This document shows positions 47,520 to 56,789 of a DNA stretch of 64,000 nt, piece by piece (within the stretch, counting starts at the first letter, position 1; the number at the start of each line of letters is the position of its first letter). Source of the DNA: Chryseobacterium nakagawai (GTDB taxonomy: Bacteria; Bacteroidota; Bacteroidia; Flavobacteriales; Weeksellaceae). Below the pieces are notes generated by a model. The model was given only the letters and a program-made list of their open reading frames with translations, made no database searches and was not told the DNA's origin. The stretch covers positions 3,402,501-3,466,500 of the forward strand of contig NZ_LR134386.1 of assembly GCF_900637665.1 (NCBI RefSeq), written 5' to 3'. The position numbers and the translations under genes are program-made.

Positions 47520-49643
47520 ATGACGACCGTAGAATTTATACAGAAGCAGCTCGATATTTCTGAGAAGAGCATCAACAATACATTACAATTATTAGCAGAA
47601 GACTGTACCATTCCTTTTATTTCCCGTTACCGGAAAGATAAAACCGGAAACCTGGATGAAACGCAAATTGAGCAGATCGCCAAGATCAGCAAACAATTTG
47701 AGGAGATGATGAAGAGAAAGGAATCTATTTTAAAATCTATAGAAGAACAGGGTGCTTTAACTCCTGAACTGAGACAAAGAATTGAAGAAAGCTTTGATAT
47801 TCAAGAACTGGAGGATTTATACTTGCCTTTTAAAAAGCGTAAAAAAACCAAGGCTGATGCTGCCAAGGAAAAAGGACTCGGACCTTTAGCCAAAATCATT
47901 ATGAGTCAGAAGAACAATGATGTACAATTTTTGGCTTCAAAATATTTGAATAATGAGGTTCTTTCTGAAGCAGATGCCCTTCAGGGCGCCAGAGATATCA
48001 TGGCAGAATGGATCAATGAAAATATGTATGTTCGTAAGAACCTGCGTCGTTTGTTCCAACGAAAAGCTGTTGTTACTTCCAAAGTTGTGAAGGCTAAAAA
48101 GGATGAAGAAGATGCTCAAAAGTTCTCCCAATATTTCGAATGGGAAGAAAACCTCAGCAGAATCCCTTCTCACAGGCTTTTAGCAATGTTAAGAGCGGAG
48201 ACCGAAGGCTTTGTGAAAACCAACGTTGGGATTGATAAAGAAGAAGCTATCGATTTTATTGAAAAAGCGATTATCAAGTCTAATAATGAAAGTTCTGAAC
48301 AGATTGCTCTAGCGATTAAAGACAGCTATAAAAGACTTCTGGAACCTGCTATTTCCAATGAAGCATTACAGGAAGCTAAAGAAAAAGCGGATAAAAAAGC
48401 GATTGAGATCTTCTCTGAAAATCTGAGTCAGTTACTGCTGGCTCCGCCATTGGGAGAAAAAAGAATTCTGGCGATTGATCCTGGTTACAGAAGCGGCTGT
48501 AAAGTGGTTTGTATCGATGAAAAGGGAGATCTTCTTCATAATGAAACCCTCTACCCTCACGCTCCTCAGAATGAATCCGGAATGGCTATGAAAAAGATCC
48601 GTTCTATGGTGAATGCCTATAATATTGAAGCTATTTCTATCGGAAACGGAACGGCAAGCCGTGAAACTGAATTTTTTATCAAGAAAATTGCTTTTGATAA
48701 GCCTTTACAGGTTTTTGTAGTTTCGGAAGCGGGTGCCTCGGTGTATTCTGCCAGCAAAATTGCAAGGGAAGAGTTTCCAACTTATGATGTAACTGTTCGT
48801 GGGGCGGTTTCTATTGGAAGAAGACTTTCTGATCCATTGGCTGAGTTGGTGAAAATTGATCCAAAATCTATTGGAGTTGGACAGTATCAGCATGATGTAG
48901 ATCAGACTCAATTGAAAAATGAACTGGATTCTACCGTGATGAAATGTGTAAATTCTGTAGGAATTAATTTAAATACAGCTAGTAAATCTTTATTAAGTTA
49001 TGTTTCCGGAATTGGAGAGAAAATGGCTGAAAATATTGTGAACTACAGAGCTGAAAACGGAGCCTTTGAAGATAGAAAACAGCTTAAGAAAGTTCCAAGG
49101 CTTGGAGAAAAAGCATTTCAGCAGGCTGCTGCGTTTGTACGAATTACCAATTCAAAAAATCCATTGGACAACTCTGCGGTACACCCTGAATCGTATGGAA
49201 TCGTTGAAAAAATGGCTAAAGATCTGGGAATTAAAGCTGATGAACTGATTGGCAATAAGGAAAAAGTGGCCCTGATACAACCTGAAAATTACATTACCGG
49301 GGACATCGGAATTCTGGGAATCAAAGATATTTTAAAGGAGCTTGAAAAACCAGGCTTAGATCCGAGGAAAGCTGCCAAAGTATTTGAATTTGATCCTCAT
49401 GTAAAAAGCATCAGAGACTTGAGAGCAGGTATGATCTTACCGGGAATCGTGAACAATATTACCGCTTTTGGATGTTTTGTGGATCTTGGAATTAAAGAAA
49501 GTGGTTTGGTTCATATTTCTCAGCTTAAAGACGGATTTGTTTCTGATGTAAATGAGGTCGTAAAACTGCATCAGCATGTAAGAGTAAAGGTAACGGAAGT
49601 GGATGAGGCAAGGAAAAGAGTGCAATTAAGCATGATTTTATAA
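47520..49643 (+). CDS. tex: Tex family RNA-binding protein (S1 domain)
   Basis: 707 aa. Tex/YhgF order: N-terminal helical region (FISRYRKDKTGNLDE), YqgF-like domain (RILAIDPGYRSGCKV, about 320-430), helix-hairpin-helix (NLNTASKSLLSYVSGIGEKM, about 483-555) and a C-terminal S1 RNA-binding domain (GMILPGIVNNITAFGCFVDL, about 634-705). It is involved in transcription or RNA handling in other bacteria. Slightly shorter than the 770-aa E. coli form. Confidence 0.94.
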   Translation: MTTVEFIQKQLDISEKSINNTLQLLAEDCTIPFISRYRKDKTGNLDETQIEQIAKISKQFEEMMKRKESILKSIEEQGALTPELRQRIEESFDIQELEDLYLPFKKRKKTKADAAKEKGLGPLAKIIMSQKNNDVQFLASKYLNNEVLSEADALQGARDIMAEWINENMYVRKNLRRLFQRKAVVTSKVVKAKKDEEDAQKFSQYFEWEENLSRIPSHRLLAMLRAETEGFVKTNVGIDKEEAIDFIEKAIIKSNNESSEQIALAIKDSYKRLLEPAISNEALQEAKEKADKKAIEIFSENLSQLLLAPPLGEKRILAIDPGYRSGCKVVCIDEKGDLLHNETLYPHAPQNESGMAMKKIRSMVNAYNIEAISIGNGTASRETEFFIKKIAFDKPLQVFVVSEAGASVYSASKIAREEFPTYDVTVRGAVSIGRRLSDPLAELVKIDPKSIGVGQYQHDVDQTQLKNELDSTVMKCVNSVGINLNTASKSLLSYVSGIGEKMAENIVNYRAENGAFEDRKQLKKVPRLGEKAFQQAAAFVRITNSKNPLDNSAVHPESYGIVEKMAKDLGIKADELIGNKEKVALIQPENYITGDIGILGIKDILKELEKPGLDPRKAAKVFEFDPHVKSIRDLRAGMILPGIVNNITAFGCFVDLGIKESGLVHISQLKDGFVSDVNEVVKLHQHVRVKVTEVDEARKRVQLSMIL

Positions 49644-49780
49644 GCAATATCTATTATTTCAACCATTAAATTCTTTTAAGAGGTTGAGCATATTAAGGTA
49701 AGTTTCGCTTTAATTTTTTTTACTCTCTGTACATGTTTTAATGGTCAAATAATTGCTTAATAAAATTAAAAAAATCGTAA

Positions 49781-50428
<648 letters not shown>

Positions 50429-50432
50429 ATAA

Positions 50433-50467
50433 ATGCCATCTCACAGTTTTGCGGGATGGCTTTATTT
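50433..50467 (+). terminator. Terminator after the HAD gene
   Basis: Stem GCCATCTC (50435-50442) with GGGATGGC (50453-50460), one G-U pair, then TTTATTTTTATTT. Confidence 0.75.
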
Positions 50468-51034
50468 TTATTTGATTTTTTGTATCGGCATTTCAATAAT
50501 TCCGTTATGAGGTGGAGAGGTCAAAAAACTTTCAATATAAAATTCATTTTTTTTATTGATTAAAGTGAAAACCGGATCCAACTCAGGAGATTCACCGTTT
50601 AATACTGTATTTTCTAAAAAAATAATTTTTAAATTTTTATCATCTGAAACATATATATGCCCTAACAGCTTTAAATACCCATTTTTATTGTATTGTTCAT
50701 CATTTGGATCTTCAAACCAACTTTCAAAAACACAACTATCTGATTTTATTAAGTTAATTTTGGCTTTCAAATCAGATGAAATTCCCTTATGATCTATATA
50801 TTGGAAAAAGTAATGATATTCATCTTTCCATTTTGAAAACTGTTTATCTTCTATAATTTCATCATTAGATTCCAGTTCATTATCATAATTATTTATATTA
50901 TCCGCTCGCCTAGTATTTATTGTATCAACATTTATTTTCTGTTTAATATTTTTCTGTTTATGACTTCCATCACCAAAGCATGATATCAACAGTGTTCCAA
51001 TAAAATAGAAAATGCTTAGTATAATTTTTTTCAT
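50468..51034 (-). CDS. Hypothetical lipoprotein, candidate orphan immunity protein
   Basis: 188 aa. Lipoprotein signal (FYFIGTLLISCFG, Cys about 19), a charged, Asn/Lys/Asp-rich linker, and a small beta-rich C-terminal domain (about 70-188). I recognise no family. It ends the toxin-like cassette and follows the M23 remnant by 4 bp. Periplasmic lipoproteins are the usual antidotes to peptidoglycan-cleaving effectors, so it could be the cognate immunity of the lost M23 toxin. This is inference from position. Confidence 0.6.
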   Translation of the reverse strand: MKKIILSIFYFIGTLLISCFGDGSHKQKNIKQKINVDTINTRRADNINNYDNELESNDEIIEDKQFSKWKDEYHYFFQYIDHKGISSDLKAKINLIKSDSCVFESWFEDPNDEQYNKNGYLKLLGHIYVSDDKNLKIIFLENTVLNGESPELDPVFTLINKKNEFYIESFLTSPPHNGIIEMPIQKIK

Positions 51035-51038
51035 CTGG

Positions 51039-51254
51039 TTAGTTTTTATTATTCTCCTGCCTATTTTTATTTGGAGTTTTTAGCCTTACATAAAATGCAG
51101 GGTTTTCTCTATTATTCAGACCGTCTCCTGTCGTTTTTGCATCAGTAATTTCAAAGTGTAAATGCCTTGCTTTGACATTTTGTTTAGATGCATTAGCTGT
51201 ATTCCCACTTTTTACCTCTTTAATATCTTTAGATATATTTATTTTTTGAAGCAA
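51039..51254 (-). pseudogene. C-terminal remnant of an M23-type peptidase domain
   Basis: The frame 51254-51039 (71 codons at most, no good ATG) reads GNTANASKQNVKARHLHFEI then GLNNRENPA. This is the last part of an M23 metallopeptidase: the HLHFEI motif with its zinc and catalytic histidines, and the usual G-L-x-x-R-x-N-P ending. The rest of the domain (first zinc motif HxxxD, core strands) is absent upstream. It looks like a broken toxin tip left between two immunity-like lipoprotein genes. Confidence 0.65.
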
Positions 51255-51336
51255 TTATTTTGCAACAATAGTTAATACAAAAGCTATCCTCACCTAAATA
51301 TCTCTATTATCACCTATCCCGAAAGCTCCTTCTTTT

Positions 51337-52194
51337 TTAATGTAGAATTATTTTTCCCTCAGGATTGATTTTATACTTTTCTTTTTTTTCAGAAATGAGC
51401 TCATCATTAATATATTTTTCTGTTTTTAGCTCAATAACAAAATCTTCATTAATTTTATAAACTCTTGTTTCATAATTTTTCAAATTTCCATCAGGAGCTG
51501 TATTATAATAAATTTTTAATTTAGAATATTCCTTATTATCTTTTATGGTAATTAAATATTCCTCACAATATCCTGATTCATAACAATTCGACAAAATAAT
51601 AGGTATAAAGCTTTTTGTTTTAGATAAATAGGTAATGAAATGATCATTGTTTGGATTGTCCATTTCTATATTGAAAAATGTATCTGATAATTTCACAGAT
51701 AATAAATTGTTTTCTGAGGACCACTCAATTGGAAGCTTATGAGCTTTTATGGTATCATTTATAGCCTTATTTGCAGGTTCATTATCAAGAATTTCATTCT
51801 TAAAAGCTAAATACTTTTCTTTATTGAATGTTAATCCTTTAGGATTTTCCGGATTGATAGTAATATCATAGGCCTTATCACTTAAAAAATCAACTTTTAT
51901 CCACCCTAGTGTTCCGGTACCTCCAGAGTTTTCAATATATATCTTTATTAGAGCGAAATTATTTGCTATATTATCTATATATGCCCCGACTTTTCCTAAA
52001 GAATATCCTTTAAAATCAAAGGATGTAGATTTTACAAAATTTAATAAAGCATTATTATTCTGTTCATTAACCTGAATATTATATGCTTCATTATTTTTAT
52101 TCTTTGATGAAATCAATAATGCTTCACCTTTTTTACATGATACATTTAATAAGCTTACAACTATAATGCATAAAAACAATACTAAATTTTTCAT
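51337..52194 (-). CDS. Hypothetical lipoprotein, candidate immunity protein of the 52197 effector
   Basis: 285 aa. Lipoprotein signal (VVSLLNVSCKKG, Cys about 20). Two predicted beta-rich halves, Asn/Lys-rich; no domain recognised. The start lies 2 bp after the stop of the 877-aa peptidoglycan hydrolase gene, so the pair is tightly coupled, as expected for effector and immunity genes. Its place at the outer periplasmic face fits protection against a wall-cleaving toxin. Function inferred only. Confidence 0.65.
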   Translation of the reverse strand: MKNLVLFLCIIVVSLLNVSCKKGEALLISSKNKNNEAYNIQVNEQNNNALLNFVKSTSFDFKGYSLGKVGAYIDNIANNFALIKIYIENSGGTGTLGWIKVDFLSDKAYDITINPENPKGLTFNKEKYLAFKNEILDNEPANKAINDTIKAHKLPIEWSSENNLLSVKLSDTFFNIEMDNPNNDHFITYLSKTKSFIPIILSNCYESGYCEEYLITIKDNKEYSKLKIYYNTAPDGNLKNYETRVYKINEDFVIELKTEKYINDELISEKKEKYKINPEGKIILH

Positions 52195-52196
52195 TT

Positions 52197-54830
52197 TTAA
52201 AAATTATTTACTATGTGTGGTTTTATTCCTTTTAGTGACTCTATATACTTTTTCTGCCCCTCTTCAGAAGTGCTATACCATCTGGCATAATTTCCATTGT
52301 ACCTGTCTATATAAGCGTTTAAATATAGCATACCTGCTTTAACAGATGGAAAAACAATAAATTGTTTATTATTTTTTGTATCTTGTTTATTGTAGCCAAT
52401 TCCTATCCCTTCTTTAATTCCAGTTAATCCCATTGGAATATACTCTGGATTCTTTTCCCAGTACTTAGAATTCCATCCATAATAAGGAGCTTCTCCATGG
52501 GCTTCCATTCCAGGTGTACCTGTCTCCTTATATTGTAAAGATGTAAAATGTGATGTTTCGAGCCGATACATTTTCTCAATAACAACAGCTCTTTCTCGTC
52601 CGAAATTATCATTGATGTATTTTAATGCTTCTCTAGCATCTTCAATACCAAATTCTTTATCTATATGCTCTATTTTTTGTTCTTTATGGTCAGATGAAAA
52701 ATCACCCCCACAACTACACATATTATTACTGAATTTCATTGCAATAGAAATAATATTACCTCCTTCTGCTGTTTGGGCAGAGCTTACAAAAAATTGATCT
52801 TTTAAGTAAATTAATTCAAACTCCCGAACATCAACATGTATCCAAGTGGGAGCAATATTAGCTGGTTCTAATGAAAATTCATTTTTGGTAGTCCAATTTA
52901 TTCTAGCGTTTGAATATTTTGAAAAAAGGCTTCTACCTTCTTTCGCTCCCCTGTCTTTTCCATTTGCTCGTTTATTATCGTTTGTTTTATATACGTGTAA
53001 ATCTAATGCCTTTCCCATATGATTAGTTGTACCCCGTTTATTAATAACATTATCTTCTTGGCATCTATATCCTGAAGAAATGTCACCTATTTTATATCCC
53101 AATGCACTTTCTAACGTTGCAAAATAATGCATGATTGCTTTAGTTGCCCAATATATTGAACGGTGTATTCCTGGATACTCATATTTCCTATATTTTTCAG
53201 AAATATTATTTTTTTGTGCCTGCTCAAAATATTTTCCATTTCCAAAACCAGAACATTTACCACATTTACATTTAATGCGCTTAAAAGGAATTGAATATTT
53301 ATTTGAAAACTCATCAATTGCCTTTAAAACACTTCCACAAACTTTTCCAGTTTCAGGAACTTTCATATAATCTCTCTGAAACTGTTTAATCATTTTTTCG
53401 GTTCTGTCCGTAAATTTATCTGTTGGGACATTGCCTCCAAAACCGGCTAAACGAATATTAATTTCTCTTATAAGTTCGCTTGGAGGGGAGTTTTTGTCAA
53501 TACAATATTTACCACCACAATTTTTAGTTTCTAATTTTGCTCCTTTAATAATCGAGGGAGAATCATTAGCCTCCACTTTCACCGGTTCAGCATCCGGGCT
53601 TACCGGAATCACCTGAGAGGTTACAGAGGTATTCAAGTGCTCAACTTCTATAAAATATTCCCGTTCGTTCCCTTCACCCCATTCGTAGCTTTTGGTATAC
53701 ATATCTTTTGTTAAGACAACCCCATTGATAAAGTTTGTCGTATTGTAAGCCAGCTTTGCGGATACTTCATATACCAGATCATTGCTATAGCGTGAGAAAT
53801 CTTCTTCCCAGATCCTTACCTTTACATTTTTCCCACTCATATTCCGGGTGCTGATCTTAATAGATACAACATCGCCAGTTTTAGCATTTTTCAAAGGCTT
53901 TCCTGTAGCATCTGTAAATTCCACACTTATAATCTTTCCTTCAGGATCGGCCTGTTTCCAGGCCGCCGGAGTTTGCGGAAACTTTGGAGTATTCTCTTTA
54001 GGTTTGGGTTTAGCAGGCTTTGTGTCTTTCTTTTCAGGAGCCACCGGAGGTTTTCTGTGAGCGAGAAGCGTTTCTTTGGGCTTTTGCTTTTTAGGAGGCT
54101 CAGGAACATGAGTGGGATTAGCCACATTTACATTGGGACTGGCCTTCAGAATATGTTTGGAAGCCATTTCTGCCGTCACATAATACTCATGGGTTTTCCC
54201 TTCATTTTGATCTCCCCTGGCCACCTGGGCATTAGCGATCTGTACAGCCATGGTATAGCTGGGTAACCTGAAAATGACTTTAGCAATCCCTTCATGATCC
54301 ACTTCCCCAACAAGAGGCACCGGATTGATCCTGTTCATCATATTAATAACCGGATCATGCCCCTCACCTATTGCATCGTCTTCCCATAAAGTAAAAGATA
54401 CTTTATGTCCGAACATTCCCACACAATGGGCCTTAGCAATTAAAGTATCTGTATAATAAAGTAGTTTTCCTTTCTGCAGTCGCTGAGAATTAATATCTAA
54501 TAGATCTACACGGAGTATTTTGGGTTCTTCAGCCGGCTGTGGTTGTATATACAATTCACCTTTGTCCTTCCCTCTTGTCACTTCAATTTTTAAAGCTTTG
54601 TATTTTAAGCTTTTATGGGTGAATTTATAGGTTATTTGTTCTCCATCTTTGACATTCCCATGAGTAATCCGCCATCCTTTCTGATCCTTTACATGAATAT
54701 TCCATTGTACTTTGAGTGGTGGAAAAGAAAAAGAATTGGAAGACATCAGATTATCAAAGACTGAAAGTGAATATGCCTCCGTATTTCCAACAATAGGTTG
54801 GGTATTGCCTGTAATAGTCAATTTTGCCAT
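52197..54830 (-). CDS. Multidomain peptidoglycan-hydrolase effector (PG-binding, M15 peptidase, lysozyme-like)
   Basis: 877 aa, no signal peptide. Residues 1-230 and 300-410 look like Ig/jelly-roll modules joined by a Pro/Lys-rich linker (240-290). Residues about 448-510 form a PG_binding_1 domain, followed by a Cys cluster (KCKCGKC, 520-526). Residues about 550-680 are an M15-type DD-peptidase: SSGYRC (585-590), NHMGKALDLHV (H604, D610), WIHVDV (H665, D667). Residues about 720-877 resemble a lysozyme/transglycosylase fold with E758 in YRLETS. It follows a DUF4280 PAAR-like gene and precedes an immunity-like lipoprotein. It is probably a secreted antibacterial effector. Confidence 0.75.
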   Translation of the reverse strand: MAKLTITGNTQPIVGNTEAYSLSVFDNLMSSNSFSFPPLKVQWNIHVKDQKGWRITHGNVKDGEQITYKFTHKSLKYKALKIEVTRGKDKGELYIQPQPAEEPKILRVDLLDINSQRLQKGKLLYYTDTLIAKAHCVGMFGHKVSFTLWEDDAIGEGHDPVINMMNRINPVPLVGEVDHEGIAKVIFRLPSYTMAVQIANAQVARGDQNEGKTHEYYVTAEMASKHILKASPNVNVANPTHVPEPPKKQKPKETLLAHRKPPVAPEKKDTKPAKPKPKENTPKFPQTPAAWKQADPEGKIISVEFTDATGKPLKNAKTGDVVSIKISTRNMSGKNVKVRIWEEDFSRYSNDLVYEVSAKLAYNTTNFINGVVLTKDMYTKSYEWGEGNEREYFIEVEHLNTSVTSQVIPVSPDAEPVKVEANDSPSIIKGAKLETKNCGGKYCIDKNSPPSELIREINIRLAGFGGNVPTDKFTDRTEKMIKQFQRDYMKVPETGKVCGSVLKAIDEFSNKYSIPFKRIKCKCGKCSGFGNGKYFEQAQKNNISEKYRKYEYPGIHRSIYWATKAIMHYFATLESALGYKIGDISSGYRCQEDNVINKRGTTNHMGKALDLHVYKTNDNKRANGKDRGAKEGRSLFSKYSNARINWTTKNEFSLEPANIAPTWIHVDVREFELIYLKDQFFVSSAQTAEGGNIISIAMKFSNNMCSCGGDFSSDHKEQKIEHIDKEFGIEDAREALKYINDNFGRERAVVIEKMYRLETSHFTSLQYKETGTPGMEAHGEAPYYGWNSKYWEKNPEYIPMGLTGIKEGIGIGYNKQDTKNNKQFIVFPSVKAGMLYLNAYIDRYNGNYARWYSTSEEGQKKYIESLKGIKPHIVNNF

Positions 54831-54851
54831 ACTTGTTAGTTTTGAAATGTT

Positions 54852-55355
54852 TTATTCATAAATCGGATCGGGTTCTTCCAGTTCTGCCTGAGATTCTTTT
54901 AAATCCATAAACGGATTAATAAGATGGTAACTTTGGGGATCAGCAAGTGTTATACCTTGCCTGTTCATAGTAGAAGTCTGGCCATGTTCCTTCACAGTAA
55001 TCATTCCTCCAGTACTGCACATCAGTTCGGAGATTTCAGAAAGGCAGCTTTTCCCCATAATATTTACCTTTTCATAAGTCTTTTGCCATTTTCCGGCAGG
55101 GACATACGCACAGGGTAAATATCCGCCAGATGTGGGTTTTAATCTGCATTTTCCGAAGCTTGGCCCGGCAGGATTGAAGTGTATATCTTCTTCTGTTACC
55201 GCAAGATAATCTGCTGTAACGTCTTGTTGGTTCCAATAATGCTTTTGATGGGAATTTACCTTAAACTGAGGGAACACATCTCCCTGATTGCAGCTGGCTT
55301 TGCCTTTTTGGATGACAAAATGCTTTCCGTTGTGTGTTGATAAATTTTCTGACAT
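54852..55355 (-). CDS. DUF4280 domain PAAR-like protein
   Basis: 167 aa. The VIQKGKASCNQGDVFPQFKV start, CRLKPTSGGYLPCAYVPAGKWQK and GKSCLSEISELMCSTGGMITV fit the DUF4280 PAAR-like family. These proteins form the tip of contractile injection devices or type VI spikes and link effectors to them. It lies 22 bp upstream of the effector gene on the same strand. No tube, sheath or baseplate gene is visible in the window, so the machine must be encoded elsewhere. Confidence 0.82.
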   Translation of the reverse strand: MSENLSTHNGKHFVIQKGKASCNQGDVFPQFKVNSHQKHYWNQQDVTADYLAVTEEDIHFNPAGPSFGKCRLKPTSGGYLPCAYVPAGKWQKTYEKVNIMGKSCLSEISELMCSTGGMITVKEHGQTSTMNRQGITLADPQSYHLINPFMDLKESQAELEEPDPIYE

Positions 55356-55392
55356 TTTTTTGTGTTGTGTGGGTTCAATTGTGTTCTTTTAA

Positions 55393-56523
55393 TTATCCTG
55401 CTAATTTTTCTAGCTCAAAAGTCATGGACTTTTCATAATCGGCCATCTGAATATGAAACCCTGCTTTTATTTTCTGTATAGAAAAATCAGCAGCCTTTAA
55501 TGTATATATTGCCGAATGGCTGGCGATCAGTGATTTTGAATGAGGTTTTTCCAGCTCATCATATTCCCAATCCGTATCGTACAATTCTTCAACCGTCCGG
55601 TAATCCACAGATTTCCCTGTCTGTACTACTTCTATACATCCGGATTTTTCTTCTGATAAGGTTTGATTAATTATTTCCATTCTGATAGGAGAAGCTGGAG
55701 CCAGCCATGAAAATTCATCTGTATATGGAACTGAAAAGCCTTGTATATTATAATGAGCCTGATAAAAAGAACTGAAAATGAACTGTACGGGTACTATAGT
55801 TTTCAAACTGCTATAAATAACCTTTGGATGAGCCATTTTATCTTTCATCTGATTGATATGCAGCGATGCATAAGAGCCTTGATGATATTTTTTTAATGCT
55901 TCAATTTCATTTATTATATGCCGGATCTCTTTATGAGTTTCTGCAGCCACCAATTTTCCAGAACGATCTATAATGAATGTTACCGGATAAATAATTTTCA
56001 CAAACGCTGAAGCCAGACTGTTGATCTTCTGTTCCAGTTCTTCACCATCTTTAGTGAAATCACTCATTGAAAAATGAATACGGTATCCCTTTTCCTCTTC
56101 TTTTATATAATTACAATAGATTGAATAAGCATATTCACTCTTCAGTATTCCATCATCACTTTCGGTTTGCCTGACCTTATATACTCCGGAAACCGCCTCA
56201 GCATTGAAGGGAATTTTTCCTTTAGAAAATGACTTATATACACTTTCTCCCCGTTCCTGTATAATTGTATTTATTTCCGAAATTTCTTCCGGAGCGGGAA
56301 TACAAAGCTTTTGCATCAGCCTTAATCTTCCGTTCTCAGGAATTGTATCCAGGAAACTACAGCGCTGATTATGATATTCGAGAAGATACCGGGGATTTTC
56401 AAGCATAAGATCCAAAGCAATGCTTTCCAGCGTCTCTCCAGACTTTACGGCATAAAAGTTTTGCTTGTTTATAGGGTCAGTCGTATGAATCGGATCTTTC
56501 CGATCTGAAATATTTTTTTTCAT
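55393..56523 (-). CDS. LysM-domain protein of the effector cassette
   Basis: 376 aa from the ATG at 56523 (MKKNISDRKD); a longer frame to 56574 is not needed. Residues about 24-60 form a LysM-like domain (FYAVKSGETLESIALDLMLE). The remaining 300 residues are unrecognised, mixed alpha/beta, with no signal peptide. It is first in the cassette, 37 bp before the DUF4280 gene. LysM/LysM-like proteins also occur in injection-system spikes (the gp53/Tail-hub type), so it may be a spike or adaptor component rather than a wall binder. Confidence 0.7.
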   Translation of the reverse strand: MKKNISDRKDPIHTTDPINKQNFYAVKSGETLESIALDLMLENPRYLLEYHNQRCSFLDTIPENGRLRLMQKLCIPAPEEISEINTIIQERGESVYKSFSKGKIPFNAEAVSGVYKVRQTESDDGILKSEYAYSIYCNYIKEEEKGYRIHFSMSDFTKDGEELEQKINSLASAFVKIIYPVTFIIDRSGKLVAAETHKEIRHIINEIEALKKYHQGSYASLHINQMKDKMAHPKVIYSSLKTIVPVQFIFSSFYQAHYNIQGFSVPYTDEFSWLAPASPIRMEIINQTLSEEKSGCIEVVQTGKSVDYRTVEELYDTDWEYDELEKPHSKSLIASHSAIYTLKAADFSIQKIKAGFHIQMADYEKSMTFELEKLAG

Positions 56524-56789
56524 AATGTTGTGTGTTTTTAATTCTAAAAATTTTTTAAAATTAAAAATCCACACTTTACATCTTCTTGTATTTACATGTT
56601 TTTTTATTGTATATTTTCATGTAAAATATGTACAAAAAACAAAAATATTGTACAAAACAAAGAAATCATCTGCTCTAAAATGGCAATATCTATTGTATTT
56701 CAAAAATGAACGAAGTGAAACAATAAAAAAGGTCACCTTTGCAGGCAACCTCTTTCATTCAAGTAATTCTATGGATATAGAATCTTTTA

